A DNA stretch of 64,000 nucleotides, from positions 1,240,001 to 1,304,000 of the forward strand of contig NZ_CP134499.1 of assembly GCF_031764535.1 (NCBI RefSeq), read 5' to 3'. The position numbers and the translations under genes were made by a program. The notes below the pieces were generated by a model. It was not told where the DNA came from and ran no database searches. It worked only from the letters and a program-made list of their open reading frames with translations. Numbering within the stretch: position 1 is the stretch's first letter; each line of letters opens with the position of its first letter. The stretch is from Pseudomonas sp. SG20056 (GTDB taxonomy: Bacteria > Pseudomonadota > Gammaproteobacteria > Pseudomonadales > Pseudomonadaceae). This document shows positions 8,018-17,651 of this stretch, piece by piece.

Positions 8018-8791
8018 CTAGGCGGTTGGCACGGTTCCGCCATCAATTACAAACTCGCTCCCCGTGATGGATGCCGCGCGAGGCGATGCCAGGAAGGCAA
8101 TCAGGTCAGCAACCTCTGACGGCTTGGCAGGGCGGCCGAGTGGAATACCACCGAGTGCATCCATGATGATGCGTTTCCCTCCCTCGTAATCGGTACCGGC
8201 TTCCTGCGCCAGCCGCTCGGCCAAGGCCACCGAGGCTTCGGTCTCGATCCAGCCAGGCGACACCCGCACCACACGCACGCCTTGTGGCGAGACTTCTTTC
8301 GACAGGCTTTTGCTGTAGGTCGACAGCGCCGCCTTGGCCGCTGCGTAAGCCGTAGTGGCTTCGGGCAAGGGCAGGCGGTTCTGAATCGAGGTCACATGGA
8401 TGATCACGCCGCTCTGGCGCTGCAGCATCGCCGGGAGCAGGGCGCGATCCAGGCGCACGGCTGGTAGCAGGTTCAGGTCGAGTTCGCGTTGCCACTGCGC
8501 GTCGTCCAATACCGCAAAGCCGCCGCTGGGGGCCGATGAGCCACCTAGGACGTGGACGATGATGTCCACATCCCCTAGCCGTTGCTGGGCTGCGGCTACC
8601 AGTGTTGCGCAGCCTTCCGGGGTCGCGAGGTCGGCCTGCACGAACAGTTCAGCCGGCAGATCGCTGGTTGCCTGTCGAGCCGAGGTCAGCACCTTGGCGC
8701 CCTCGGCAAGGAACAGCTCGACGACCGCGCGGCCGACGCCTTTGGTCCCGCCGGTGATCAGTACTCGCTTACCGCTCAGATCGAGGTTCAT
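8018..8791 (-). CDS. SDR-family oxidoreductase
   Basis: A 257-residue short-chain dehydrogenase/reductase. It shows the cofactor glycine motif GGTKGVGRA near residue 15, a catalytic Ser in VTSIQNRLP and the Tyr-x3-Lys pair in AYAAAKAAL. The C-terminus ([14 protein letters not shown]) is typical of classical SDRs. The substrate is unknown. It overlaps the upstream NTF2-like gene by 4 bp (ATGA), so the two are translationally coupled. The pair is divergent from a LysR regulator that probably controls it. Confidence 0.9.
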   Translation of the reverse strand: MNLDLSGKRVLITGGTKGVGRAVVELFLAEGAKVLTSARQATSDLPAELFVQADLATPEGCATLVAAAQQRLGDVDIIVHVLGGSSAPSGGFAVLDDAQWQRELDLNLLPAVRLDRALLPAMLQRQSGVIIHVTSIQNRLPLPEATTAYAAAKAALSTYSKSLSKEVSPQGVRVVRVSPGWIETEASVALAERLAQEAGTDYEGGKRIIMDALGGIPLGRPAKPSEVADLIAFLASPRAASITGSEFVIDGGTVPTA

Positions 8792-9117
8792 GGCGCGATC
8801 TCCAGCGAGCGAATCTGGCCGTCCTGCAGCAGGAACAGATGATTCAGCTGCAGCGGGCTGCCGGGGAAGTTACCGACCAGCCGCGCCGTGACGCTTAGCG
8901 AATCGTCATTCTGCGTCGCCGTCAGCGGCTCGACGCTGTAGGTGAAGGCCTGGCGGGCCTGCTGTTGCCAGGCTGCGATGGCGGCAATGCCCTGGTGCGT
9001 GCGATTTTCGTCGGTCACGCTGGCGTCTGTGTAGAAGCAGGCAGCAAGGCGCGAGATGTCGCCGCCATTGCTGACAGCAAAGTAGGTCTGTACGGCGTCA
9101 GGCAGTTGCAGGTTCAT
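8788..9117 (-). CDS. NTF2/SnoaL-like protein
   Basis: A 109-residue protein with the SnoaL-like alpha+beta cone: [18 protein letters not shown] at the start, then [20 protein letters not shown] and a C-terminal beta sheet. Such proteins are small isomerases, hydrolases or ligand binders. The ATG at 9117 is preferred over one at 9189 because GAGGAG lies 8 nt before it and the domain starts there. Its stop codon overlaps the start of the SDR gene, which suggests the two act on the same small molecule. Confidence 0.85.
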   Translation of the reverse strand: MNLQLPDAVQTYFAVSNGGDISRLAACFYTDASVTDENRTHQGIAAIAAWQQQARQAFTYSVEPLTATQNDDSLSVTARLVGNFPGSPLQLNHLFLLQDGQIRSLEIAP

Positions 9118-9173
9118 GGCCTGATCTCCTCTCACAGTGGGTTGGGGTTTACGACTGTGATCTTGCCGCTCGT

Positions 9174-9189
9174 TTGATAGTTTGCTCAA
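9174..9189. promoter_or_regulatory. Candidate LysR-type operator
   Basis: TTGA and TCAA arms separated by 8 bp lie in the 117-bp region between the NTF2-SDR operon and the divergent LysR gene. The location is right for a LysR binding site, but the short arms make this weak. Confidence 0.25.
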
Positions 9190-9234
9190 CTGGGACAGAA
9201 GTTAACGACCTATCCCGAATATCAGGACAGTTAC

Positions 9235-10152
9235 ATGGCAGATTCGCGCCTTGGTCTCAATGAGCTTGAAGCTGTACTGGCCGTGGCGCGCCGTGCGTCG
9301 TTTCGACAGGCAGCCATCGATCTGGATGTTTCGACCACGGCATTGAGCAACACCATTGCCAAGCTGGAGGCGAGCCTCGAAACGCGGCTGTTCAATCGCA
9401 CCACCCGCAGCGTGTCGCTGACCGAGGCGGGGGCGATGTACCTGGAGCAAGTCGGCCCGGCTCTGCAGGAAGTGCGTGCGGCGCTCGAAGCGGTGCGCTC
9501 GCACAGTGCCGGGCCATCGGGTGTGTTGCGCATCAATGCGTTTGCCAGTGCTGCCCGCGCCGCGTTGCTGCCGCTGGTGTTGGCGTTTCTGCAGCGTTAC
9601 CCGAAGGTGCATATCGACCTGGTGACCGAAGGCCGCCTGGTGGATATCGTCGCGGACGGTTTCGATCTCGGCGTGCGTTCTGCGAATCTTGTGCCCAGCG
9701 ATATGATCGTGATTCCGCTCGGCCAGCCGCAGCGTTATGCCGTAGTCGGCTCGCCCGCCTACTTCGCCCAGTACGGTCGGCCGCGTAGCCCGGCGGACTT
9801 GCTCACGCATCAGTGCATGCGCATCCGTCTGCCGAATGGGGCGATCTACCCCTGGCATTTTGAACGGGCGGGCGAAGTAACCCGGCTTGATGTGACAGGC
9901 CAACTCACCCTGGACGAGCCGAGTGTTGCCAAGGCGGTGGTGCAGGAGGGCGTGGGTCTGGGCTTTTTTATGCAGCAGGACGTGCAGGCTGAACTCGACG
10001 CCGGACAGTTCGAGCGGGTGCTGGAAGAGTGGACGCCGCCCCGTGACAACCTGTGCCTGTACTACCCGAACCGGCGCAACCCCTCCGCCGCGCTCAAGGC
10101 CTTCACCGCCCTGGCACGCGGTAATCTGCCGAGCAAAGACCAGCTGGGTTAA
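9235..10152 (+). CDS. LysR-family transcriptional regulator
   Basis: A 305-residue LTTR. The N-terminal winged HTH (residues 3-62) includes the family signature [20 protein letters not shown] and [14 protein letters not shown]. The C-terminal periplasmic-binding-like effector domain spans about 90-295. Closest in style to the CrgA/AaeR-like LTTRs that control redox enzymes. It is divergent from the NTF2-SDR operon, the classical arrangement for an LTTR and its target. The inducer is unknown. Confidence 0.92.
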   Translation: MADSRLGLNELEAVLAVARRASFRQAAIDLDVSTTALSNTIAKLEASLETRLFNRTTRSVSLTEAGAMYLEQVGPALQEVRAALEAVRSHSAGPSGVLRINAFASAARAALLPLVLAFLQRYPKVHIDLVTEGRLVDIVADGFDLGVRSANLVPSDMIVIPLGQPQRYAVVGSPAYFAQYGRPRSPADLLTHQCMRIRLPNGAIYPWHFERAGEVTRLDVTGQLTLDEPSVAKAVVQEGVGLGFFMQQDVQAELDAGQFERVLEEWTPPRDNLCLYYPNRRNPSAALKAFTALARGNLPSKDQLG

Positions 10153-10180
10153 TGCACCGACTGTCCACAAGCGCCTGCTA

Positions 10181-11620
10181 TCAGGCGATCAAGCCCAGGG
10201 TCAGCCCCTTCAAGGTGGCGGCCGCGCGGGTGGAGCAACCTAGTTTGCGGAAGATGCTTTCCATGTGGGTGCGCACGGTGCTCGGGCTGATCTCCAGCCG
10301 CCGCGCCACTTCCTTGTTGCTGGCGCCACGGCTGATTTCCAGCAGAATGGAACACTCGCGGGGGGTGAGCAGCGCGTTCTTTGGCTGCGGCAAGCGGCGT
10401 TCGCCGCGTGCGGCAGCGATCACCGCTGCGCAGATGTCAGCGTCGAACAAGCCACGGCTGGCGTCCTGTTTGAGCAGCCGCGCCGCCTCTGCTTCGCTAT
10501 GGGCGGGCCGCCAAGGCCTGGCGCTCCTTAACGCCACCCAGGCGACTGCGCTGGCGAGTAGACGATACGCGGCGCACTGGGCATCGGCCGACGCACCGCG
10601 AAAGTAGCCGCTGCCGTCGAGTCGTTCGTAGGCATGGGCGGCAATCTCGCCAGGTACCGCCAGCTCAGTGATTTGTCGTGATGCCTTATGCGTCCAGTAG
10701 GGGACGAGGTGAATACGTTCTGTGGCGCCGTAGGGTAGCGGCCCGGCAGTGTTCCACAGCTGATTGGAGACGGCTGCCCGCCCCAGTCCATGGATCAGCG
10801 CGGCTTTGCCAATCTCCGTCTGGTCGGGCTCTGGTAGCCCCCACAAGCGTGCGGCCTCAACGGCAATCAGCGCCACCTGCCGGGAGTAACCTGCCAGCCA
10901 GGGCAACTTCAGATCGATCACGTCACCCACCAGCGTCAGTGACACGAGGCGTTCGAGCCGGGTGTCGTCCTGCGCCTCGGCAGGTGTTTCCAGTTCCACT
11001 AACCATGCCTTGGCATTGCGCACCAGCAGCGTGGCGAGGGCGGCGGGGTAGCGGCGGTCGGATTGTTCGCTGATCCAACTCAGCGCCGCATCCAGGCCAT
11101 GGGCGCGGCTGAGGATGTCCAGGTCGCCGGCCAGCACCACCTGGTAGGCCACGTCCGGGATGTGCTCGTGGCTCACGCCGAAAGGGCGGCCGGTTCCGTC
11201 ATAGGTTTCAAATATCCGGCACAAGCCGGCTTCGACCGCTGCGCCGAGTTCGAGGGTTTTCGCGATCTGGCCAGACACCTCGCAATGCACCACGGCGAGC
11301 GGTGCGGCTTGATGCACGGCGTTCATCTGTTCGGCGCCCAGGGTCTGGTCGAGCATCGCGCGGCGGCCATCGACATCATTGCCCAGCAAATGGGCGAAGC
11401 CATCGGCGTTGGCGGTGCAGCCGGACCAGCGCAGCAAGGCGACCTGCTGCGCCGTCATCAGGTGCTCGCCGTCTCCGTGCATGGCGCGCGCCAGCATCTG
11501 CGCCAGGCGGGCAACACGTTGGGAGTGGCCAAGGGGCTGGCCCATGCTGAGGTCGCCGGCCTGGGAGATAGCCCCCAGCGCGCCGCTCAATGAGATGTCG
11601 AATTGCAACGCGCTATCCAT
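10181..11620 (-). CDS. Degenerate tandem HD-GYP-like protein with LuxR-type HTH
   Basis: This 479-residue protein ends in a LuxR-type HTH (about 415-479, LTPRECSILLEISRGASNKEVARRL). The rest looks like two HD-GYP-type halves, each with a GYP-like signature (DGTGRPFG from 141, LDGSGYFRG from 334). The catalytic HDxGK motif is not intact: the second half has HGLGR at 277-281, and no HD pair is seen in the first. HD-GYP enzymes degrade cyclic di-GMP; with the HD Asp lost, I infer a ligand-sensing rather than hydrolytic module controlling the HTH. It is monocistronic, converges with the LysR gene and is divergent from a secreted hydrolase 90 bp away. Confidence 0.8.
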   Translation of the reverse strand: MDSALQFDISLSGALGAISQAGDLSMGQPLGHSQRVARLAQMLARAMHGDGEHLMTAQQVALLRWSGCTANADGFAHLLGNDVDGRRAMLDQTLGAEQMNAVHQAAPLAVVHCEVSGQIAKTLELGAAVEAGLCRIFETYDGTGRPFGVSHEHIPDVAYQVVLAGDLDILSRAHGLDAALSWISEQSDRRYPAALATLLVRNAKAWLVELETPAEAQDDTRLERLVSLTLVGDVIDLKLPWLAGYSRQVALIAVEAARLWGLPEPDQTEIGKAALIHGLGRAAVSNQLWNTAGPLPYGATERIHLVPYWTHKASRQITELAVPGEIAAHAYERLDGSGYFRGASADAQCAAYRLLASAVAWVALRSARPWRPAHSEAEAARLLKQDASRGLFDADICAAVIAAARGERRLPQPKNALLTPRECSILLEISRGASNKEVARRLEISPSTVRTHMESIFRKLGCSTRAAATLKGLTLGLIA

Positions 11621-11710
11621 GAAGAAAAGCCCCAGGGTCGGATAAATGACCGATACCCGCTAAGCAGACCCGTCAGCAGAATTTGAACTCCCAACACAGG
11701 AGTTCAGCCC

Positions 11711-12484
11711 ATGAAAACATTCAAGTCGCAACTCGTCACCGCCGCCTTCGCCCTGACCAGCACCCTTATGGTAAGTGTCAGCCAGGCTGCCGAGGCAACG
11801 CCTTCGGTGGTCATCGTACACGGCGCCTTCGCCGACGGCTCGGACTGGGCCAAGGTAGTGCCGTATCTGCAGGCTGAAGGGGTGGCCGTGACGGTGGTGC
11901 AAAACCCACTGACCTCGCTGGCCGACGACGTTGCTGCCACCCAGCGCGTGCTGAACAACCAGCCAGGCAACGTGGTGCTGGTCGGCCACTCCTGGGGCGG
12001 TACGGTGATCAGTGAAGCCGGCGCCCATGAGAAAGTCAGCGCCCTGGTGTACGTTGCGGCCTTCGCCCCCGATGCCGGGCAGATCAGTGGTGAACAGGGC
12101 AAGGGCGCGCCTACGCCGCCTGGCATCAGCCAGATCAAGGCGGACAGCAACGGCTTCCTCTACCTGACGCCAGAAGGCATGGCCAAGGACTTCGCCCAGG
12201 ATCTGCCGGCGGCACAGACCGCGGTGATGAGCGCAACGCAAGGCCCGATCAAGGCATCGGCCTTCGATGATCGCACCACGGTCGCTGCCTGGAAGACCAA
12301 GCCGTCCTGGTACCTGCTCGCCTCTGAGGACCGCATGATTCACCCCGACGTTCAGCGCTCCAGTGCCAAGCGTATCGGCGCCACCCTGACCGAACTGGGC
12401 ACCAGCCATGTGCCGCAGCAGTCACAGCCTGGCGAAGTGGCCAAGGTGATTCTCGAAGCGGTGCGCAGTGTCGATGCGCAGTGA
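11711..12484 (+). CDS. Secreted alpha/beta hydrolase
   Basis: A 257-residue protein with a signal peptide (hydrophobic residues 10-25, cleavage probably after SQA). An alpha/beta-hydrolase fold follows: oxyanion region HGAFADGSDW at about 39, nucleophile elbow GHSWGG at about 95, and a late ESDRMIHPD-type acid/histidine region (SEDRMIHPD, TSHVPQQS). It resembles the EstC/salicylate-esterase-like hydrolases. It should act in the periplasm on an ester or related substrate. It is divergent from the HD-GYP-like/LuxR regulator, which may control it. Confidence 0.85.
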   Translation: MKTFKSQLVTAAFALTSTLMVSVSQAAEATPSVVIVHGAFADGSDWAKVVPYLQAEGVAVTVVQNPLTSLADDVAATQRVLNNQPGNVVLVGHSWGGTVISEAGAHEKVSALVYVAAFAPDAGQISGEQGKGAPTPPGISQIKADSNGFLYLTPEGMAKDFAQDLPAAQTAVMSATQGPIKASAFDDRTTVAAWKTKPSWYLLASEDRMIHPDVQRSSAKRIGATLTELGTSHVPQQSQPGEVAKVILEAVRSVDAQ

Positions 12485-12651
12485 GCGGGAGTGCAGTTTC
12501 ATGCTCATGGCCTATGACCTGAAAAATTAAGGGCTTAACCTCTCCCGAATGTGCTCGCAGCCACTGCAAGGATTTTCAGCAGTAGGCTGCGCGCAAACAC
12601 TACGCTAGGGTCTGTTAGGCCATTCTTTTAGGTCAGTCTCGACGTTGGGCG

Positions 12652-13572
12652 GTGAGTGTGGACAGGTTTCAGGAGATGAAGGTACTGCTGGCCGTTGCGG
12701 AAGCAGAGAGCTTTGCCGGCGGTGCCAGACTGGTGGGGATGTCACCACCCAGCGTGACCCGGGTGATTGCCGGTTTGGAGAAGCGCTTGGGCACGCTGTT
12801 GCTGGCGCGCAGCACGCGAAGCCTGCGCCTGACCGAAGCGGGGCGGCGTTATGTGGAGGACTGCAAGCGTATCCTGCTGGAGCTGGAGGAGGCCGAAGAG
12901 TTGGCCACTGGCAGCAGCATTCGTGCACGGGGCAACCTGACCGTGACGGCTCCGGTGATGTTCGGTGAGCTGTACCTGATTCCGCTGATTACCGAGTACC
13001 TGTCGGCGCATCCACAGGTGACGATCAATGCGCTGCTGGTGGATCGTCTGGTGAATATGGTGGAGGAGGGCGTGGACGTCGCCATCCGCATCGGCCAGTT
13101 ACCGGAAACTGGCTTGCAGGCCATCAAGGTTGGTCATATTCGCCCAGTCATCTGCGCTGCACCGGCTTTTCTCGAACGCTTTGGCCGGCCACAAGAACCC
13201 AAGGAGGTCATGGCTGCGCCCATCGTGATGTCCTCGGCCAGCAGCCTGCTCACCGACTGGCAGTTCAACCTGGGCACCAGCGCTCTTACCCTGCATCCCA
13301 AACCGCGCCTGTTGGTGAGTTCCAACCAGGCGGCGATCAATGCTGCACGGCTGGGTTGGGGCCTGACGCGGGTGTTGTCGTATCAGGTGGCCGAGCTGGT
13401 CGCCAAGGGTGAGCTGGAGATCATTCTGGAGTCCTTTGAGGCTTCGGCACTGCCAGTGCATGTGCTCTATCAAGGCGGCGGCCGAGTACCCGCCAAGGTG
13501 CGCACCTTTGTCGATTTCTGTGCCAGCCGCTTTCTACAAGACCCAGCGCTGCAAAGGGGCGAAGGTGCTTAA
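12652..13572 (+). CDS. LysR-family transcriptional regulator
   Basis: A 306-residue LTTR starting at a GTG. The N-terminal HTH includes AEAESFAGGARLVGMSPPSVTR and ARSTRSLRLTEAG, and the effector domain spans about 90-295. The stop codon is 3 nt before the next LysR gene, so the two form a tandem operon. It does not face an obvious target gene, and the nearest enzyme gene is the GST 1.1 kb downstream. Confidence 0.9.
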   Translation: MSVDRFQEMKVLLAVAEAESFAGGARLVGMSPPSVTRVIAGLEKRLGTLLLARSTRSLRLTEAGRRYVEDCKRILLELEEAEELATGSSIRARGNLTVTAPVMFGELYLIPLITEYLSAHPQVTINALLVDRLVNMVEEGVDVAIRIGQLPETGLQAIKVGHIRPVICAAPAFLERFGRPQEPKEVMAAPIVMSSASSLLTDWQFNLGTSALTLHPKPRLLVSSNQAAINAARLGWGLTRVLSYQVAELVAKGELEIILESFEASALPVHVLYQGGGRVPAKVRTFVDFCASRFLQDPALQRGEGA

Positions 13573-13575
13573 GCC

Positions 13576-14478
13576 ATGAGCCGCTATCGGCAGATGCAGG
13601 TATTCGCCGCCGTGGTGCAAGCCGGCAGCCTGGCCGCGGCCGCGCGCCAGCTTGAGCAGTCGCCTGCGACCATCATGCGCAGCATCGCCGCCCTGGAAGC
13701 ACGGCTGAACAACAGGCTGTTGCTACGCGGGCCGCGCGGCGTCGAGCTAAGCCCCGCGGGCGAGCAGTTTGCCGTCAGCTGTCGGCAGATTCTCGAACAC
13801 ACCGCCGTTGCCGAGCGCTCTGCCGCTGGCATGCATGCGTGCCCCGCTGGTCGGTTGAGTCTGTCGTTACCGCTGCTGATGGATCAGCAGGTACTGATGC
13901 CAATCGCCCTCGATTATCTGACGGCGTTCCCTGAGGTGCAGTTGGTCACTCAGGCCCGCGAAGGCGTGCCCAAACTGCTTGAGGAGAACATTGATGTTGC
14001 CCTGGTGGTGGGCCATCTGCCTAACTCGTCCGGGTTTGCCATGCCGGTGGGCAGGGTGCGGCCGATTGTTTGCGGTTCTCCCGCCTACCTGGCCAAGTGG
14101 GGGCGCCCGCAAACGCCCGAGGACCTCAAAGCGCATCGCACGGTACTGACCACCGCCAGCGGCCAGCAAAGCGAATGGCGTTTTTATGGCGAGCGCTCCA
14201 TACGCTTGGTGAAACCCTTGCCGGTACTGACGTGCACCACTCAACGCGCCGCCATCCATGCCGCGACGCTGGGGCTGGGGCTGATTCGCTGCATGAGCTA
14301 CGAAGCGCACCATGAATTGCAGAGCGGGTTGCTTGAGCCGGTATTGAACGACTTTGCCAGCCAGGCCTTGCCCGCCCAGTTGATCTACCGCGACGGCCGC
14401 CGGGCCGAGGCGCGTGTGCGCACCTTTATCGACTTCGCCACGCCAAGGCTACGGGCTCATCCGGCATTTCTAGACTGA
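13576..14478 (+). CDS. LysR-family transcriptional regulator (tandem paralogue)
   Basis: A 300-residue LTTR with HTH sequence VVQAGSLAAAARQLEQSPATI and RGPRGVELSPAG, and a C-terminal effector domain whose later part (TQRAAIHAATLGLGLIRCMSYE) parallels the upstream LysR (NQAAINAARLGWGLTRVLSYQ). That similarity and the 3-nt gap suggest an old tandem duplication. It may co-regulate the downstream GST and reductase genes. Confidence 0.9.
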   Translation: MSRYRQMQVFAAVVQAGSLAAAARQLEQSPATIMRSIAALEARLNNRLLLRGPRGVELSPAGEQFAVSCRQILEHTAVAERSAAGMHACPAGRLSLSLPLLMDQQVLMPIALDYLTAFPEVQLVTQAREGVPKLLEENIDVALVVGHLPNSSGFAMPVGRVRPIVCGSPAYLAKWGRPQTPEDLKAHRTVLTTASGQQSEWRFYGERSIRLVKPLPVLTCTTQRAAIHAATLGLGLIRCMSYEAHHELQSGLLEPVLNDFASQALPAQLIYRDGRRAEARVRTFIDFATPRLRAHPAFLD

Positions 14479-14655
14479 CAGGGCGCTGAGAACATGCCTG
14501 TGTGCGGTTGCATTCTTTTATAAAACGAAATTATGCATTGCTCTGCATGGTGATTCTGCTTAGCTGCGAGCAGGCGCAGCATAAACCTACCAGCGCAAAA
14601 GTCGACAACCCGGTTTGACGTCGCTGACTACCCTAACCCCATACGGAGCCGCACC

Positions 14656-15285
14656 ATGTCTCAGCCAGCCATCAAACTCTATCGTCACCCACTGTCCGGC
14701 CACGCCCATCGCGTTGAACTGCTGCTCTCTCTGTTAAAGCTGCCCACCGAATTGGTATTTGTTGACCTGGCCAATGGGGCACACAAGAAGCCTGAATTCC
14801 TCGCCATCAATGCCTTCGGCCAAGTACCGGTGATCGATGACAACGGCACCGTTCTCAGCGACTCCAACGCCATTCTGGTTTATCTGGCGAAGACCTATGG
14901 CAAGGGTGCCTGGCTGCCTGAAGAGCCCCTCGCGGCGGCGCGTATTCAGCGCTGGCTGTCGGTGGCAGCGGGCCAGTTGGCTTACGGCCCTGCATCAGCT
15001 CGGCTGATCACCGTGTTCGGTGCGCCTTTGAATGCCGAGGATGTGATCGCCCGTTCCCATGCCCTGCTCAAGGTGATGGACAGCGAGCTGGCCAACAGCC
15101 CGTTCCTGGCTGGCGCAACCGCCAGCATCGCCGATGTCGCCAACTACACCTATATCGCCCATGCCCCGGAAGGCAATGTCTCGCTACAGGCCTATCCGAA
15201 TGTGCGGGCCTGGCTGGAACGGGTCGAAGCACTGCCAGGTTTTGTGCCGATGCAGCGCACTGCCGCAGGTCTACAAGCCGCCTGA
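14656..15285 (+). CDS. Glutathione S-transferase
   Basis: A 209-residue GST. The N-terminal thioredoxin-like domain (residues 5-80) holds [25 protein letters not shown] with the cis-Pro, and the glutathione-binding DSNAI. The all-helical C-terminal domain covers 90-205. It should conjugate or reduce electrophiles with glutathione in the cytoplasm. It is followed after 51 bp by the PNPOx-reductase fusion on the same strand, so co-transcription is likely. Confidence 0.9.
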   Translation: MSQPAIKLYRHPLSGHAHRVELLLSLLKLPTELVFVDLANGAHKKPEFLAINAFGQVPVIDDNGTVLSDSNAILVYLAKTYGKGAWLPEEPLAAARIQRWLSVAAGQLAYGPASARLITVFGAPLNAEDVIARSHALLKVMDSELANSPFLAGATASIADVANYTYIAHAPEGNVSLQAYPNVRAWLERVEALPGFVPMQRTAAGLQAA

Positions 15286-15336
15286 GTCGACGCAGGCTGC
15301 CGGGTCTCCCGGCAGCCGTCTTGAGGAGCGCATTGC

Positions 15337-17391
15337 ATGGATCATCTGCCCAAACACCGCCGCTCGCCCTGGCATGCCGGGGAAAAAACGCTTCAGGACA
15401 TCTACAGCGTCGCCGAACGCATGGAAGTGATTGGGCAGAAGGTCATTCGCGATTACATGCCCGACCAGCACCGCGAGTTCTACCAGCAACTGCCGTTTAT
15501 GGTTGTCGGTGCAGTCGATGCACAACAACGGCCCTGGGCGACCCTGCTGGAGGGGCCGGAAGGCTTCGTCACCTCGCCCGATCCGCAGCAGTTGCTACTG
15601 GCCGTTCAACCTGACGAGCAGGACCCAGCCGCTGCCGGCTTGCAACCCGGCCACGCCATTGGCCTGCTGGGCATCGAGCTGCATACGCGCCGGCGCAATC
15701 GCATCAATGGGGTGATCCAGCAGGTTTCTGCTGATGGTCTTGCCGTTGCGGTCGAACACTCCTACGGCAATTGCCCCAAGTACATCCAGGCACGCTCTTA
15801 TACCCACTCATCGGAGCCGTTGCAGCAGCGGGCTGAGCGCGAGAACTTCACCGAACTGAATGACCGCGCCACCGCGATGATCCGTGCGGCGGACACCTTT
15901 TTTATCGCCAGCTACTTCGACCATGACGCGCACAATCGCTCTGTGGACGTCTCGCACCGTGGTGGCCGTGCCGGCTTTGTCAAAGTCGAAGGCAACCGGC
16001 TGACGATTCCCGATTATGCCGGCAACCTGTTCTTCAACACCTTGGGCAACCTGCAGGCCAATCCGGTTGCGGGGCTGTTGTTTGTCGATTTCGCCACGGG
16101 CGACATCCTGCAACTCACCGGCCGCACCGAGCTGATCCTCGACAGCCCGATGATCCACGCCTTCGAAAGTGCCGAGCGCTTGTGGACCTTCGAGGTTGAG
16201 CAGGCTGTGCTGCGCCCGGCGGCAACCTCCTTGCGCTGGACCTTTCACGACTACGCACCGACCAGCCTGGCCACCGGAAACTGGGCGGATGCCGACGCGA
16301 AGCTGCGCCAGAGTGAGCAACGCCGGCAGTGGCAACAGTGGCGCGTGACCCAGGTGCAGCAGGAAAGTCAGGACATTCGCTCGTTTTATATTCAGCCGCT
16401 GGATGGCACGGCGGTGGCGTTTACTCCGGGCCAGCACATGCCGGTGCGTCTGCACATTCCAGGTGTTGAGCTGCCACTGGTCCGCACGTACAGCGTTTCC
16501 AGCGCGCCGTCTGACGGGCAGGTGCGCATCAGCGTCAAAGCCCAGGGACCGGCTTCGCACCACCTGCACAGCCAGGTGCAGGTGGACGATGTGCTGGAAG
16601 TTCGCTCGCCCATGGGCAGCTTTACCCTGATCGAAGAAACCGAGCGCCCGGTGGTGTTGATCGCTGCCGGGGTGGGCATTACGCCCTTGCTCTCGATGTT
16701 CCGCGAGCTGGCCGCGCAAAATCATCAGCGGCAACGCCATGTGCATTTGTTCCAAAGCGCCCGAACCCTGGCGGACCTGTCATTCCAGGCCGAACTCAAG
16801 GCGCTGCAACAGCGCGATAGCGAGCACCTGCATATCCATCGTGCACTCAGTAGCCCAGGCACCGAGGCGGTTGTGGGGCGTGATTTTGAAATCACCGGTC
16901 GCCTCGACTTTTCCCAGGTAAAGGCACGGCTGCCGCTGGATGATTACGACTTTTACCTGTGCGGCCCCGGCGGCTTTTTGCAGGCCATGTACGACGGGCT
17001 GCGGGCGCTGAACATCCCGGATGAGCGCATCCATGCCGAGGCATTCGGCCCTTCGACGCTGCAACGTTTAACGGTTGAACAGTCTGCTGCGCCGATTCAG
17101 TTACCCGCCGCCAGCGCCCCAGTACCGGTCTACTTCGCGTCCTCGGCGAAGGAGGCGCGCTGGACGCCGGGCAGTGGCAGCTTGCTGGAGCTGGCCGAGA
17201 GCCGTGGTCTGAGCCCCGACTTCAGCTGCCGGGGTGGTTCGTGCGGCACCTGCAAAACGCGTCTGGTCAGCGGCCACGTGCATTACCCCAACCCACCGGC
17301 GCAACTGCCAGAGGGCGACAGCGTGTTGATCTGCTGCGCCGTACCGGCGGAACTGGACGGTGCTATCCAACCCCTGGTGCTTGATCTCTAG
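15337..17391 (+). CDS. PNPOx-like / flavin reductase / 2Fe-2S ferredoxin fusion
   Basis: A 684-residue three-part protein. Residues 1-320 form a pyridoxamine-phosphate-oxidase-like FMN split barrel (FMVVGAVDAQQRPWATLLEG, NRLTIPDYAGNLFFNTLGN). Residues 335-580 are a ferredoxin-reductase module with FAD site VRTYSVSSAP and NAD site LIAAGVGITPLLSMF. Residues 590-684 are a plant-type 2Fe-2S ferredoxin with Cys 631, 636, 639 and a Cys at 666 or 667. Electrons should run from NAD(P)H through FAD and the Fe-S cluster, possibly to the N-terminal flavin domain. The physiological substrate is unknown. The neighbouring GST and NTF2-like genes suggest detoxification. Confidence 0.88.
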   Translation: MDHLPKHRRSPWHAGEKTLQDIYSVAERMEVIGQKVIRDYMPDQHREFYQQLPFMVVGAVDAQQRPWATLLEGPEGFVTSPDPQQLLLAVQPDEQDPAAAGLQPGHAIGLLGIELHTRRRNRINGVIQQVSADGLAVAVEHSYGNCPKYIQARSYTHSSEPLQQRAERENFTELNDRATAMIRAADTFFIASYFDHDAHNRSVDVSHRGGRAGFVKVEGNRLTIPDYAGNLFFNTLGNLQANPVAGLLFVDFATGDILQLTGRTELILDSPMIHAFESAERLWTFEVEQAVLRPAATSLRWTFHDYAPTSLATGNWADADAKLRQSEQRRQWQQWRVTQVQQESQDIRSFYIQPLDGTAVAFTPGQHMPVRLHIPGVELPLVRTYSVSSAPSDGQVRISVKAQGPASHHLHSQVQVDDVLEVRSPMGSFTLIEETERPVVLIAAGVGITPLLSMFRELAAQNHQRQRHVHLFQSARTLADLSFQAELKALQQRDSEHLHIHRALSSPGTEAVVGRDFEITGRLDFSQVKARLPLDDYDFYLCGPGGFLQAMYDGLRALNIPDERIHAEAFGPSTLQRLTVEQSAAPIQLPAASAPVPVYFASSAKEARWTPGSGSLLELAESRGLSPDFSCRGGSCGTCKTRLVSGHVHYPNPPAQLPEGDSVLICCAVPAELDGAIQPLVLDL

Positions 17392-17405
17392 TGAGGTGCT
17401 GCGAC

Positions 17406-17651
17406 ATGAACCGCGAAACAGTGAACCGTTACGACGCGCCTGACGCATCGGGTGAAACGCCAGGGCACTGGGAGGTGAGTTATTTACTGCCGCAGTTGCT
17501 GCCTGGTTCTGAGTACTCGGGCCACGACGTAAATGCGGCGCTGATGGGGGTGTTGAAGCGGCTATTTGCCGCCTTACGGACACCACGTGTAGCGCCGCCC
17601 GTCATTCCATCCCTCACCACGTGCAGGAGCCAGCGCCATGTCTACCGCTGA
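17406..17651 (+). CDS. Small hypothetical protein (81 aa)
   Basis: An ATG with GAGG 9 nt upstream opens an 81-residue frame ([20 protein letters not shown]...) in the 246 bp between the fusion reductase and the NTF2-like gene. Its end overlaps the next start by 14 bp. I see no domain, signal peptide or membrane segment. The ribosome binding site and operon position support it; the lack of any recognisable family does not. Confidence 0.35.
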   Translation: MNRETVNRYDAPDASGETPGHWEVSYLLPQLLPGSEYSGHDVNAALMGVLKRLFAALRTPRVAPPVIPSLTTCRSQRHVYR

